A DNA stretch of 64,000 nt from Rhodococcus ruber NBRC 15591 (GTDB lineage: Bacteria > Actinomycetota > Actinomycetes > Mycobacteriales > Mycobacteriaceae): positions 110,028 through 174,027 of the forward strand of contig NZ_BCXE01000010.1 of NCBI RefSeq assembly GCF_001894945.1, in the 5' to 3' direction. The notes beneath the pieces were generated by a model. That model searched no databases. It saw only the letters and a program-made list of their open reading frames with translations, and was not told the DNA's origin. A program made the position numbers and the translations under genes. This document shows positions 9,368 through 16,700 of this stretch, one piece after another (the first letter of the stretch is position 1; each line of letters starts with the position of its first letter).

Positions 9368-10045
9368 ATGACTGTCATCCGACTGGCCGTGCTCGACATG
9401 GCCGGCACCACCGTCGCCGACGGTGGCCTCGTCCTGCGCGCCTTCGACGCGGCCGCCACCGGCGTCGGACTGCCCACCGACGGACCCGAACGCGACGCCG
9501 CCCGGCGCTACGTACTCGACACGATGGGCCGGTCCAAGATCGTCGTCTTCCGGTCCCTGTTCGGCTCCGAGGAGCGCGCCCGCGCCGCCAACGCCGCCTT
9601 CGAACGTGCCTACGACGACTTCGTCGACGCCGGCGAGGTCGAGCCGATCCCCGGAGCCGCGGACGCGATCACCCGGCTGCGCGACGCCGGGCTCGTCGTG
9701 GCGCTCACCACCGGCTTCAGCCGCGCCACCCAGGACCGGCTGCTTTCGGCGCTCGGCTGGCAGGACCTCGCCGACCTCACCCTCGCACCGTCCGACGCCG
9801 GTCGCGGCCGGCCGTACCCCGACCTGGTGCTCACCGCGCTGCTGCGCGCCGAGATCGACGACGTGCGCGAGGTCGCCGTGGTCGGCGACACCGTGGGCGA
9901 CATTCTCTCCGGGCGCCGCGCCGGCGCCTCCGTCGTCGTCGGCACCCGCACCGGCGCCCACGACGAACAGACGCTGCGCGACGCCGGGGCCACCCACATC
10001 GTCGGTTCCGTCGCCGACCTGCCCGATCTGCTCCTGCAGTCCTGA
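9368..10045 (+). CDS. Phosphonatase-like HAD hydrolase (TIGR03351-like)
   Basis: 225 residues from the ATG at 9368. HAD motif I is DMAGTT (residues 10-15), motif II LTTGFSR and motif IV VGDTVGDI. The cap region lies between motifs I and II. The family sits with TIGR03364 oxidoreductases and is proposed to cleave the C-P bond of phosphonoacetaldehyde, giving acetaldehyde and phosphate. Classical PhnX forms a Schiff base with a cap lysine; a lysine occurs at GRSKIVVF in the cap here. It lies 32 bp after the oxidoreductase and 30 bp before phnD, consistent with one operon. Confidence 0.85.
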   Translation: MTVIRLAVLDMAGTTVADGGLVLRAFDAAATGVGLPTDGPERDAARRYVLDTMGRSKIVVFRSLFGSEERARAANAAFERAYDDFVDAGEVEPIPGAADAITRLRDAGLVVALTTGFSRATQDRLLSALGWQDLADLTLAPSDAGRGRPYPDLVLTALLRAEIDDVREVAVVGDTVGDILSGRRAGASVVVGTRTGAHDEQTLRDAGATHIVGSVADLPDLLLQS

Positions 10046-10075
10046 CCGACACCTCCGACCCCGAGGACTCCCGAC

Positions 10076-11044
10076 ATGCACCCGTACTTCTCCCGCCGCA
10101 CGGTCGCCGCGACCGCGCTCGCGACCGGCCTCGCTCTCACCCTCACCGCCTGCGGCGGCTCCGATCCCGACGCCGTCAATGCTCAGGGCTTCCCCGAGAA
10201 GCTCACCCTGGCCGCGATTCCCGCGGAGAACTCGGCGGATCTGCAGGCCAGTTACGATCCGCTCCTCGCGCTCCTCGAGCGCGAGACCGGCGCCGAGGTC
10301 GAGTTCGTGCAGGCCTCCGACTACGCCGGCGTGGTCGAGGGCATCATCGCCGACAACGTCGACCTCGCCTTCTTCGGTCCGTTCGCCTACGTCGTGGCCG
10401 GCGTCAACGGCGCCGCCGTCAGCCCGCTCGGCGCCGTCGTCCAGGAACCCGGCGGAGAGCCGGGTTACCGGTCCTACGGCCTCACCCGCTCCGACAACAC
10501 CGAGATCGACGGCATCGACGACTTCGCCGGCAAGGACGTGTGCTTCGTGGATCCGGGCTCCACGTCCGGATTCCTGTACCCCTCCGCGGGACTCATCGAG
10601 GCCGGCGTCGTCGAATCCGGCACCGAGCAGGCCGTCGCCGCCGGTGTGAACCCGGTCTACGCGGGCGGCCACGACGCGTCGGCCCTCGCGATCGCCGCCG
10701 GCGACTGCGATGCGGGCTTCGCCTTCGACACCATGGTCGACGAGACCATGATCGCCAGCGGTGACCTGGAGGAAGGCGAACTGAAGAAGGTCTGGGAGTC
10801 CGAGACGATCGCCGGCTCGCTGTTCGTGGCGAGCAACTCGCTCGGTGCCGACGTCGTCGACCGGCTCCGCGCGATCTTCGTCGACAAGGCCAACGCCGAT
10901 CACATGCGCGGCGCGGGACTGTGCGAGGGCGAGTGCCGTATCACCGACGAACGGGCATGGGGCGTCGTCCCCGCGACCGACGCCGACTACGAGGGCGTGC
11001 GCGAGGTGTGCGCCCTGACCGAATCCGACAAGTGCAAGGGCTGA
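10076..11044 (+). CDS. phnD: Phosphonate/phosphate ABC transporter substrate-binding lipoprotein
   Basis: 322 residues. The signal peptide has a lipobox LTAC (Cys 26) followed by GGSD. The PhnD fold is shown by TLAAIPAENSADL, ADNVDLAFFGPFAYV and CFVDPGSTSGFLYPS, the residues that coordinate the phosphonate group in this family. The C terminus is unusual in holding four closely spaced cysteines (GLCEGECR and the last 15 residues), possibly disulfide-bonded. The binding protein captures the substrate outside the membrane and delivers it to PhnE/PhnC encoded next. Confidence 0.9.
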   Translation: MHPYFSRRTVAATALATGLALTLTACGGSDPDAVNAQGFPEKLTLAAIPAENSADLQASYDPLLALLERETGAEVEFVQASDYAGVVEGIIADNVDLAFFGPFAYVVAGVNGAAVSPLGAVVQEPGGEPGYRSYGLTRSDNTEIDGIDDFAGKDVCFVDPGSTSGFLYPSAGLIEAGVVESGTEQAVAAGVNPVYAGGHDASALAIAAGDCDAGFAFDTMVDETMIASGDLEEGELKKVWESETIAGSLFVASNSLGADVVDRLRAIFVDKANADHMRGAGLCEGECRITDERAWGVVPATDADYEGVREVCALTESDKCKG

Positions 11045-11045
11045 A

Positions 11046-11882
11046 TTGAACAGCGATCACACCGTCGTGGGCGACGACGCCCCGACCGTCGCGGGCGACG
11101 ACGTCGTCGTCTCCGCCCGTCGCGTCACGAAGAAGTTCGGCGGCACCGTGGCTCTCGACGGTGTCGACCTCGCCGTGCACCGCAGCGAACTCGTCGTGCT
11201 GCTGGGCCTGTCCGGCTCCGGCAAGTCGACGCTGCTGCGCTGCCTCAACGGCCTGCACAGCGTCACCGACGGGGCCGTGGAGGTGGCCGGCACCCGCGTC
11301 GATCTGGCGTCGCGCGCCGAGCTACGCAACCTGCGCCGGGACGTGGGGTTCGTCTTCCAGCACTTCAACCTCGTCGGCCGGCTCAGCTGCCTCGAGAACG
11401 TCCTCGTCGGCGGACTCGGACGGCTGCGCGTTCCCCGCTACGGCGCCGCGACGTACCCGAGGCGGATGCGCACCGAGGCCCTCGCCCATCTCGACCGCGT
11501 CGGGTTGGCCGACCTCGCGGACCGTCGCGCCGACACCCTCTCCGGTGGGCAGCAGCAGCGAGTCGCGATCGCGCGGACGCTGATGCAGCGCCCCACCGTC
11601 CTGCTCGCCGACGAACCGGTCGCGTCCCTCGACCCCGAGAACGCCGGGGTGGTGATGGACCTGCTCTTCCGGGTGTGCATGGAGGACACGCTCACCGTCG
11701 TGTGCACCCTGCACCAGGTGGACCTTGCGCTGGGCTGGGCCCATCGGATCGTCGGCCTGCGCGGCGGGCGGAAGGTGCTCGACCGGCCCGCCGTGGAACT
11801 GAGCCGGGCCGACGCCATGGACATCTATCGACGGGTCGACCCGGCCGCCCAGCCGGCCTCGGCGCCGACGGGACCGTCGTGA
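11046..11882 (+). CDS. phnC: Phosphonate ABC transporter ATP-binding protein
   Basis: 278 residues. Walker A is GLSGSGKST, the signature is LSGGQQQRVAIA, and Walker B is VLLADEPVASLDP, with the conserved switch histidine at TLHQVD. It is slightly longer than typical PhnC because of an N-terminal extension of about 25 residues. The start is a TTG at 11046, one base after the phnD stop. A GTG at 11067 is an alternative and would remove part of the extension. It overlaps phnE by 4 bp (GTGA), so translation is coupled. Confidence 0.9.
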   Translation: MNSDHTVVGDDAPTVAGDDVVVSARRVTKKFGGTVALDGVDLAVHRSELVVLLGLSGSGKSTLLRCLNGLHSVTDGAVEVAGTRVDLASRAELRNLRRDVGFVFQHFNLVGRLSCLENVLVGGLGRLRVPRYGAATYPRRMRTEALAHLDRVGLADLADRRADTLSGGQQQRVAIARTLMQRPTVLLADEPVASLDPENAGVVMDLLFRVCMEDTLTVVCTLHQVDLALGWAHRIVGLRGGRKVLDRPAVELSRADAMDIYRRVDPAAQPASAPTGPS

Positions 11883-13480
11883 GCACCGCCCTCGCGCCCG
11901 CGCCGCCCGACCGCGTCGGGCGGCACCTGCCGGGGTCGGCCGTCCGCCGCCGGCGTCTGCTGGGGACGTGCGGGGCTGTCGCGTTCCTCGCCGTCCTGGC
12001 CTCCGCCCGCTACATCGACTTCGCCCCCGCGGCGCTGCTCGACGGGCTCGACGACGTCGCCGGCCTGCTCGGCCGCATGCTGCCCCCCACCCTTGACGAT
12101 CCGGGCCGGATCTGGAAGCTCGCCCTCGACACCCTGCTGATGGCGGTGCTCGGCACGGTGCTCGCGACCGTCGCGTCGGTGCCGCTGGCCTTCCTGGCCG
12201 CCCGCAACACCACCCCGCACCCCGCCGTGTACACGGTGGCGCGCGCGGTGATCACCTTCTGCCGGGCGGTGCCGGACCTGCTGTTCGCGGTGCTGTTCGT
12301 CCGCGCCCTCGGGATCGGCGTCCTACCCGGCGTGCTCGCGCTCGCCCTGCACTCCATCGGCATGCTCGGCAAGCTGTTCGCCGACGCCGTCGAGCAGACC
12401 GAGCCCGGGCCCCGGGAGGCGGTCCGCAGCACGGGGGCCGGGTACGTCCGCGAGATGATCAATGCCGTGTTGCCCCAGGTGGTTCCCGCCTGGCTGGGGA
12501 CGTTCGTCTACCGCATCGACATCAACCTGCGTACCTCCGTCGTGCTCGGATTCGTCGGCGCCGGCGGCATCGGGTTCGCGCTCCAGGACGCCCTGCGCGG
12601 TCTGGTGTATCCGCGGGCGCTGGGCATCGTGTGCGTGATCCTCGCGATCATCGCCGCGATGGAGGTGCTCGCGGTCCTCGTCCGGCGGACCCTGCTGGCA
12701 CCCACCGATCCGGATCCGCGCCGCGAGAAGGCCGCGCGACTCATCTTCTCCGGCGCGGTCGCCGCCGCCACCGTCGGTGCGCTGATCAGCCTGCGTATCG
12801 ACCCGCGCGCGCTGCTCACGTGGATCGGCCCCTCGCTCGAGGTGTTCACCCGTCTGCTCCCGCCGGACTTCACCGCGGTCGGCGGCAAGCTGGTCGACGC
12901 CGTGCTCCAAACCCTCGCGATCGGTGCGGTCGCCACGGCCGCCGGCATCGTGCTCTCGCTGCCGTTCGGGATACTCGCCGCCCGCAACGTGTCCCCGCAT
13001 CCGGCCGTGTACTGGTCGGCGCGCTCGGTGATCCTGTTCGTCCGCGCGGTGCCCGAACTGATCCTCGCGGTGATCTTCGTCGCCGCGATCGGACTCGGCC
13101 CCGTCGCCGGGGCGTGCGCGCTCGCTCTCGGATCCGTGGGATTCCTCGGCAAGCTCGTGGCGGACGCCGTCGAGGAGATCGACCCCGGTCCCGTCGAGGC
13201 GGCGCGGGCCGTGGGCTGCGGTTGGTGGAAGACGTTGTTCGCGGCGGTGATTCCGCAGGCGGTGCCGTCCGTGATCGGCTCGAGCCTCTACCTGCTCGAC
13301 GTCAACATCCGCACCTCGACGGTGCTCGGCATCGTCGGCGCCGGCGGCGTCGGCTTCCTGCTCTTCGAGGCGATCCGGACCCTGAACTTCGAGTTCGCCG
13401 GAGCGATCGTGCTCGTCGTGTTCGCCGTCGTCTACCTGATCGAAAGGGTGTCGGGATGGATCCGGTCGCTGGTGGTCTGA
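11879..13480 (+). CDS. phnE: Fused double-domain phosphonate ABC permease (PhnE-PhnE)
   Basis: 533 residues from the GTG at 11879. Two complete permease domains lie in tandem (about residues 70-270 and 335-525). Each has its own EAA-type loop (EPGPREAVRSTGAGYVREM and DPGPVEAARAVGCGWWKTL), each followed by a PQxVP segment. Other paired segments (LAARNTTPHPAVY and LAARNVSPHPAVY) show the duplication clearly. Most PhnE proteins are about 260 residues and form dimers, so this fusion supplies both halves of the channel in one chain. The 3' end overlaps the dehydrogenase gene by 25 bp. Confidence 0.9.
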   Translation: MSTALAPAPPDRVGRHLPGSAVRRRRLLGTCGAVAFLAVLASARYIDFAPAALLDGLDDVAGLLGRMLPPTLDDPGRIWKLALDTLLMAVLGTVLATVASVPLAFLAARNTTPHPAVYTVARAVITFCRAVPDLLFAVLFVRALGIGVLPGVLALALHSIGMLGKLFADAVEQTEPGPREAVRSTGAGYVREMINAVLPQVVPAWLGTFVYRIDINLRTSVVLGFVGAGGIGFALQDALRGLVYPRALGIVCVILAIIAAMEVLAVLVRRTLLAPTDPDPRREKAARLIFSGAVAAATVGALISLRIDPRALLTWIGPSLEVFTRLLPPDFTAVGGKLVDAVLQTLAIGAVATAAGIVLSLPFGILAARNVSPHPAVYWSARSVILFVRAVPELILAVIFVAAIGLGPVAGACALALGSVGFLGKLVADAVEEIDPGPVEAARAVGCGWWKTLFAAVIPQAVPSVIGSSLYLLDVNIRTSTVLGIVGAGGVGFLLFEAIRTLNFEFAGAIVLVVFAVVYLIERVSGWIRSLVV

Positions 13481-14469
13481 CGCGCGCGGCCGTGTGGACG
13501 GGCACCGGCGTCGACGTGCGCGACGTGCCCGTCCCGCGCCTCGGTGACCGGGAACTGCTGGTACGGATCCGGCTCGCGACGGTGTGCGGCAGCGACCTGC
13601 ACACCGTCGCCGGACGACGGGCCGGGCCCCAGCCGTCGGTGCTCGGACACGAGGCCGTCGGCGAGGTCGTCGCGGCCGGACCCGGTGCGGGGACCGTCGT
13701 CGGCACGCGGGTCGTGTGGACCGTCACGGCCTCGTGCGGTGCGTGCGACAGGTGCGGGTCCGGCCGGACCGCCAAGTGCCGGACCCTGCGCAAGGTGGGT
13801 CACGAACCTTTCGACGGCGCCTGGGGGTTGTCCGGCACCTACGCCCGGCACATCGTGCTGCCGGCCGGAGTGGGCGTGGTCCGGGTGCCGGACACGGTGC
13901 CGGACGTCGTCGCGGCCCCGGCGGCATGTGCGACGGCGACGGCGCTCGCCGCAGTCGAGGCGGCCGGTGACGTCGCCGGACGGCGGGTCCTGGTGTGCGG
14001 CGCGGGCATGCTCGGGGTCACCGCGACCGCGTTGTGCGCGGAGGCCGGCGCCGATGTGCGCGTCGCCGACCCGGACGCGGAGCGGGTCGCGGTCGCCGAG
14101 CGGTTCGGGGGCGTCGGCGACGAAGGCGGCTCCGTCGACGTCGCGCTCGACTTCTCGGGATCCGTCGTCGCGGTGGGGGAGTGCCTGCACCGGCTCGACG
14201 TCGGCGGCCGCCTCGTCCTGGCGGGATCCGTGACGCCCGGCCCTTCGGTGCCCGTCGACCCCGAGGCCGTCGTGCGCGGGTGGCTCACCGTCACCGGAGT
14301 CCACAACTACGAGCCCGCCCACCTGCGTCGTGCCGTGGCCTTCCTGACCCGCACCGCGGGTACGTACCCGTGGGACGAGCTCGTCGCGGCACCGGTCCGG
14401 CTCGACGACGTCGCGCACGCCCTGCGTCGGCCCGCCGCGCCTGCCCTGCGGGCGTCCGTCGTCCCGTGA
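13456..14469 (+). CDS. Zinc-dependent alcohol dehydrogenase, phosphonate-associated (TIGR03366-like)
   Basis: 337 residues from the ATG at 13456, which has GAAAGG 8 bases upstream. The catalytic zinc region is ATVCGSDLHTVAG and GHEAVGEVV. A structural-zinc loop has four cysteines (SCGACDRCGSGRTAKC). The Rossmann NAD(P) motif is VCGAGMLGVTA. It belongs to the medium-chain dehydrogenases, and the family neighbouring phosphonate genes is TIGR03366. As last gene of the operon it may reduce or oxidise the aldehyde released by C-P cleavage. That role is inferred. The following 13 bp lead directly into a palindromic repeat. Confidence 0.85.
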   Translation: MDPVAGGLTRAAVWTGTGVDVRDVPVPRLGDRELLVRIRLATVCGSDLHTVAGRRAGPQPSVLGHEAVGEVVAAGPGAGTVVGTRVVWTVTASCGACDRCGSGRTAKCRTLRKVGHEPFDGAWGLSGTYARHIVLPAGVGVVRVPDTVPDVVAAPAACATATALAAVEAAGDVAGRRVLVCGAGMLGVTATALCAEAGADVRVADPDAERVAVAERFGGVGDEGGSVDVALDFSGSVVAVGECLHRLDVGGRLVLAGSVTPGPSVPVDPEAVVRGWLTVTGVHNYEPAHLRRAVAFLTRTAGTYPWDELVAAPVRLDDVAHALRRPAAPALRASVVP

Positions 14470-14482
14470 GGTCAAGTCCCGT

Positions 14483-14542
14483 GAGCGCGCACTTCTCGTG
14501 GCGACACGCCGGGCAGTGGCACGAGAAGTGCGCACTCGGCGG
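14483..14542. repeat. Palindromic repeat copy A (direct copy of the repeat at 15480-15539)
   Basis: A roughly 60-bp element made of two long inverted arms around a core. The arms contain GCACTTCTCGTG and CACGAGAAGTGC, and the core reads GCGACACGCCGGGCAGTGG. A 39-bp stretch (14489-14527) is identical to 15486-15524. It ends exactly at the stop codon of the minus-strand DUF559 gene, so it could act as its terminator, and it follows the phosphonate operon from the other side. Confidence 0.85.
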
Positions 14543-15409
14543 TCAGACCGGAGCGCCCGCCGATCGAAGTCGCGCCCGCACGCGTGCCACGATCGACGCG
14601 GGGCGCAGGCGAAGCTGCTCGGAGTTGACGCGGACGACGGACCAGCCCAGCGCCGCGAAGGCCTCGTATCGTTCGATGTCCTTGGTGCGCTGGCGCTCGT
14701 CCGTCCAGTGATGGATGCCGTCGTACTCGACGACGGTGCGCCATTGCTTCCAGCCCAGGTCGGCCCAGCCCAGAATGCGTCCGTCCACCCCTACGACCGG
14801 GACCTGGGTGCTGGGGCGGGGGAGGCCGCCGCGCACGAGAAGCAGCCGCACCCGCGTTTCCGGAAGCGACTCGGCTCCTGGGTCCACCAGCGCCAGGGCC
14901 TCCCGCAACCGCTGCACGCCACGGGCGCCGCTGTGCCGATCGGCCAGTTCGGCGACACACGCAGGATCGGAGCGAGTGGCACGACACAGTGCGTCGAGCT
15001 GTTCGACCGCGGCATCCAGGGCGAGGCGACGGCCGAGGTCGAACGCGGTGCGAGCCGGTGACGTCACTCGCATGTCTGCCAACTCGCACACCTCGTCGTC
15101 GGGGAGCGTCCCGGCGTGCACGACGACCCCTGCGGTGCCCCGGCGGCTACCGCGCCGGATCAGCTCCGCGGGCGCGGTCGCATCGATCCACCGGCTGCCG
15201 AACAGGGCCGCAGCCGAGTAGCCGGCCAGCACTCCGTCGCCCCCTGCCCAGAGCCATGCCGCTCGCGCGCGGCCGCTCGGTGTGACGGCCGCGTCCCGGT
15301 GGATGTACACATTCCGATGGACGCGCCGGAATCGCCGGAGCTGATGCGGCGTCAGAATGCCCGCCTGGACGGCGTGCGTCCCCAGGAACGGTTCGTCGAA
15401 TTCCCCCAT
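14543..15409 (-). CDS. DUF559/Vsr-like endonuclease-fold protein with N-terminal winged-helix (AbiEi-type) region
   Basis: 288 residues from the ATG at 15409; the longer frame upstream runs through the flanking repeat and looks spurious. The N-terminal part (GILTPHQLRRFRRVHRNVY) resembles the winged-helix start of AbiEi-type proteins common in actinobacteria. The C-terminal part (about residues 190-288) contains ESLPETRVRLLL, a Gly/Trp/Asp segment (GWADLGWKQWRTVVEYDG) and a DIERYEAFAALGW segment, as in DUF559 PD-(D/E)XK or Vsr-like domains. DNA cleavage is possible but unproven. The gene stands alone between two direct copies of one palindromic repeat, about 1 kb apart, which suggests a discrete module. 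Confidence 0.75.
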   Translation of the reverse strand: MGEFDEPFLGTHAVQAGILTPHQLRRFRRVHRNVYIHRDAAVTPSGRARAAWLWAGGDGVLAGYSAAALFGSRWIDATAPAELIRRGSRRGTAGVVVHAGTLPDDEVCELADMRVTSPARTAFDLGRRLALDAAVEQLDALCRATRSDPACVAELADRHSGARGVQRLREALALVDPGAESLPETRVRLLLVRGGLPRPSTQVPVVGVDGRILGWADLGWKQWRTVVEYDGIHHWTDERQRTKDIERYEAFAALGWSVVRVNSEQLRLRPASIVARVRARLRSAGAPV

Positions 15410-15479
15410 GATCGCCGAGAATGCCCGGTGGCCGTACCGGAGGGAACCGAGGTCACGGGGGCCTGTGGACAACTCGCGC

Positions 15480-15539
15480 GAGTGTGCACTTCTCGTGGCG
15501 ACACGCCGGGCAGTGGCACGAGAACTGCGCACTCGACGG
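15480..15539. repeat. Palindromic repeat copy B
   Basis: Same element and orientation as 14483-14542, with a 39-bp identical core (15486-15524) and a few substitutions in the outer arms, such as AGAACTGC where copy A has AGAAGTGC. It lies 70 bp upstream of the DUF559 start and just beyond the long palindrome that follows rpsR. Confidence 0.85.
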
Positions 15540-15548
15540 TCCACGAAT

Positions 15549-15592
15549 GCGGCGAGGGCCGCGCGGGCACGTGCCCGCGCGGCCCTCGCCGC
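15549..15592. terminator. 44-bp perfect palindrome after the alternative ribosomal operon
   Basis: Twenty-two bases (15549-15570) are followed directly by their exact reverse complement (15571-15592), centred on CAC|GTG, with no loop and no mismatch. It lies 10 bp beyond the rpsR stop codon. As RNA it would form an extremely stable GC hairpin, fitting a terminator without a T-run for the minus-strand operon. Confidence 0.7.
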
Positions 15593-15602
15593 GAGTGGAG
15601 CT

Positions 15603-15863
15603 CTACTTGCTGGTGGTGGTGAAGGGCAGCAGGGCCATCTCGCGGGCGTTCTTCACCGCGGTGGCCACCTGACGCTGCTGCTGCGGGGTCAGGCCGGTCA
15701 CGCGACGGCTGCGGATCTTGCCGCGATCGGAGATGAACGTGCGGAGCAGGTTCACGTCCTTGTAGTCGACGTACTCGATCTTCGCCGCGAACAGCGGGTT
15801 CTTCTTGGGCTTGCGGCCTTCCACGGCACGCGACTTCTTCGACGGGCCCCTCTTGACTGCCAT
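15603..15863 (-). CDS. rpsR: 30S ribosomal protein bS18, cysteine-free (zinc-independent) paralogue
   Basis: 86 residues, recognised by [17 protein letters not shown] and [29 protein letters not shown], the conserved S18 core. There is no cysteine at all, which marks the C-minus paralogue made when zinc is scarce. It is the last gene of the minus-strand rpmB-rpmG-rpsN-rpsR series, 10 bp after rpsN, and is expected to be under Zur control from the boxes at 16617-16688. A zinc-binding copy should exist elsewhere in the genome. Confidence 0.95.
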   Translation of the reverse strand: MAVKRGPSKKSRAVEGRKPKKNPLFAAKIEYVDYKDVNLLRTFISDRGKIRSRRVTGLTPQQQRQVATAVKNAREMALLPFTTTSK

Positions 15864-15873
15864 GACTCGCTCC

Positions 15874-16179
15874 TCACCAGCTCGACTTGTGGACGCCGGG
15901 CAGCTCGCCGCGGTGCGCGAGCTCCCTCACGCGCACGCGTGAGAGCCCGAACTTCCGCAGGTGGCCGCGCGGACGTCCATCCGCAGCGTCTCGATTGCGC
16001 AATCGTACCGGACTGGCGTCGCGCGGCAGACGCTGCAGGGCGGTCTGTGCGGCGAGGCGCTGCGCGTCGGTGCTCGACGGTCGCCGCACGATCTCCTTCA
16101 GCTCCGCGCGACGTTCGGCGTAGCGGGCGACGACGAGCGCCCGCTGCTCGTTGCGTGCGATCTTCGACTTCTTGGCCAT
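15874..16179 (-). CDS. rpsN: 30S ribosomal protein uS14, zinc-independent long form
   Basis: 101 residues. [13 protein letters not shown] at the N terminus and [27 protein letters not shown] at the C terminus are diagnostic for S14. The length and the absence of CxxC motifs identify the long, zinc-free form (RpsN2 of mycobacteria), which replaces the short zinc-ribbon form under zinc starvation. It begins 3 bp after the rpmG stop, so it is co-transcribed. Confidence 0.95.
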   Translation of the reverse strand: MAKKSKIARNEQRALVVARYAERRAELKEIVRRPSSTDAQRLAAQTALQRLPRDASPVRLRNRDAADGRPRGHLRKFGLSRVRVRELAHRGELPGVHKSSW

Positions 16180-16182
16180 GAC

Positions 16183-16347
16183 CTACTTCTCCTCGCGGAA
16201 GTCGATGTGGCGGCGCAGCACGGGATCGTACTTGCGCAGGACGAGCCGGTCGGGATCGTTGCGCCGGTTCTTGCGGGTGACGTACGTGTAGCCGGTGCCG
16301 CCGGTGGAGCGGAGCTTGACGATGGGCCGGATCTCGTTGCGGGCCAT
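16183..16347 (-). CDS. rpmG: 50S ribosomal protein bL33, zinc-independent paralogue
   Basis: 54 residues: [20 protein letters not shown], then [19 protein letters not shown] and HIDFREEK, the complete bL33 core. No cysteine is present, whereas the zinc-binding bL33 has two CxxC pairs. The ATG overlaps the rpmB stop by one base (TGATG), so the two are translationally coupled. Confidence 0.95.
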   Translation of the reverse strand: MARNEIRPIVKLRSTGGTGYTYVTRKNRRNDPDRLVLRKYDPVLRRHIDFREEK

Positions 16348-16583
16348 CAGAGCTTCACTCCCCGGGCGCGGAGACGGGCGACGACGGCCTCGATGCCGTC
16401 GCGGTCGACGGTCTTGATGCCCTTCGCGGAGAGCGTCAGGGTGACGCGGCGTCCCTCGGACGGCAGGTAGTAGGTCTTGCGCTGGATGTTCGGGTCCCAG
16501 CGCCGGTTGGTGCGGACGTGGGAATGGGAGACGGATTTCCCGAAGCCGGGCTTGCGTCCGGTCACCTGGCAGTGCGCCGACAC
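16347..16583 (-). CDS. rpmB: 50S ribosomal protein bL28, zinc-independent paralogue
   Basis: 78 residues from the GTG at 16583 (reading [20 protein letters not shown] after the start). [12 protein letters not shown] and the C-terminal [16 protein letters not shown] are bL28 features. Only one cysteine remains. The longer frame extending to 16679 would cross the Zur boxes and is not used. This is the first gene of the four-gene ribosomal operon, and the Zur box at 16617-16634 lies 34 bp upstream of its start. Confidence 0.92.
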   Translation of the reverse strand: MSAHCQVTGRKPGFGKSVSHSHVRTNRRWDPNIQRKTYYLPSEGRRVTLTLSAKGIKTVDRDGIEAVVARLRARGVKL

Positions 16584-16616
16584 GGCGGGCTCCCTTCTGT
16601 CGGCGCCCCGTGGGCG

Positions 16617-16634
16617 TAACGACAATCGTTTTCG
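16617..16634. promoter_or_regulatory. Zur box proximal to rpmB
   Basis: TAACGACAATCGTTTTCG is an imperfect palindrome sharing GACAATCGTT with the second box at 16671-16688. It resembles the actinobacterial Zur consensus TGAAAATCATTTTCA. With zinc bound, Zur would block the rpmB operon. Confidence 0.85.
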
Positions 16635-16670
16635 ACAAATGGCCCGAGCGACTGTACGCTCTCGGCGAGC

Positions 16671-16688
16671 TAATGACAATCGTTATCG
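16671..16688. promoter_or_regulatory. Zur box proximal to the Mrf/CobW gene
   Basis: TAATGACAATCGTTATCG, 12 bp before the start at 16701 and centred 54 bp from the other box. The twin arrangement puts both divergent promoters of this zinc-starvation locus under one regulator. Confidence 0.87.
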
Positions 16689-16700
16689 AAAGGGGCTCCG

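Noticed and set aside
14483..15539. Insertion sequence with terminal repeats
   Set aside because: The flanking repeats are direct copies, the enclosed gene is not a transposase, and no target-site duplication was seen.
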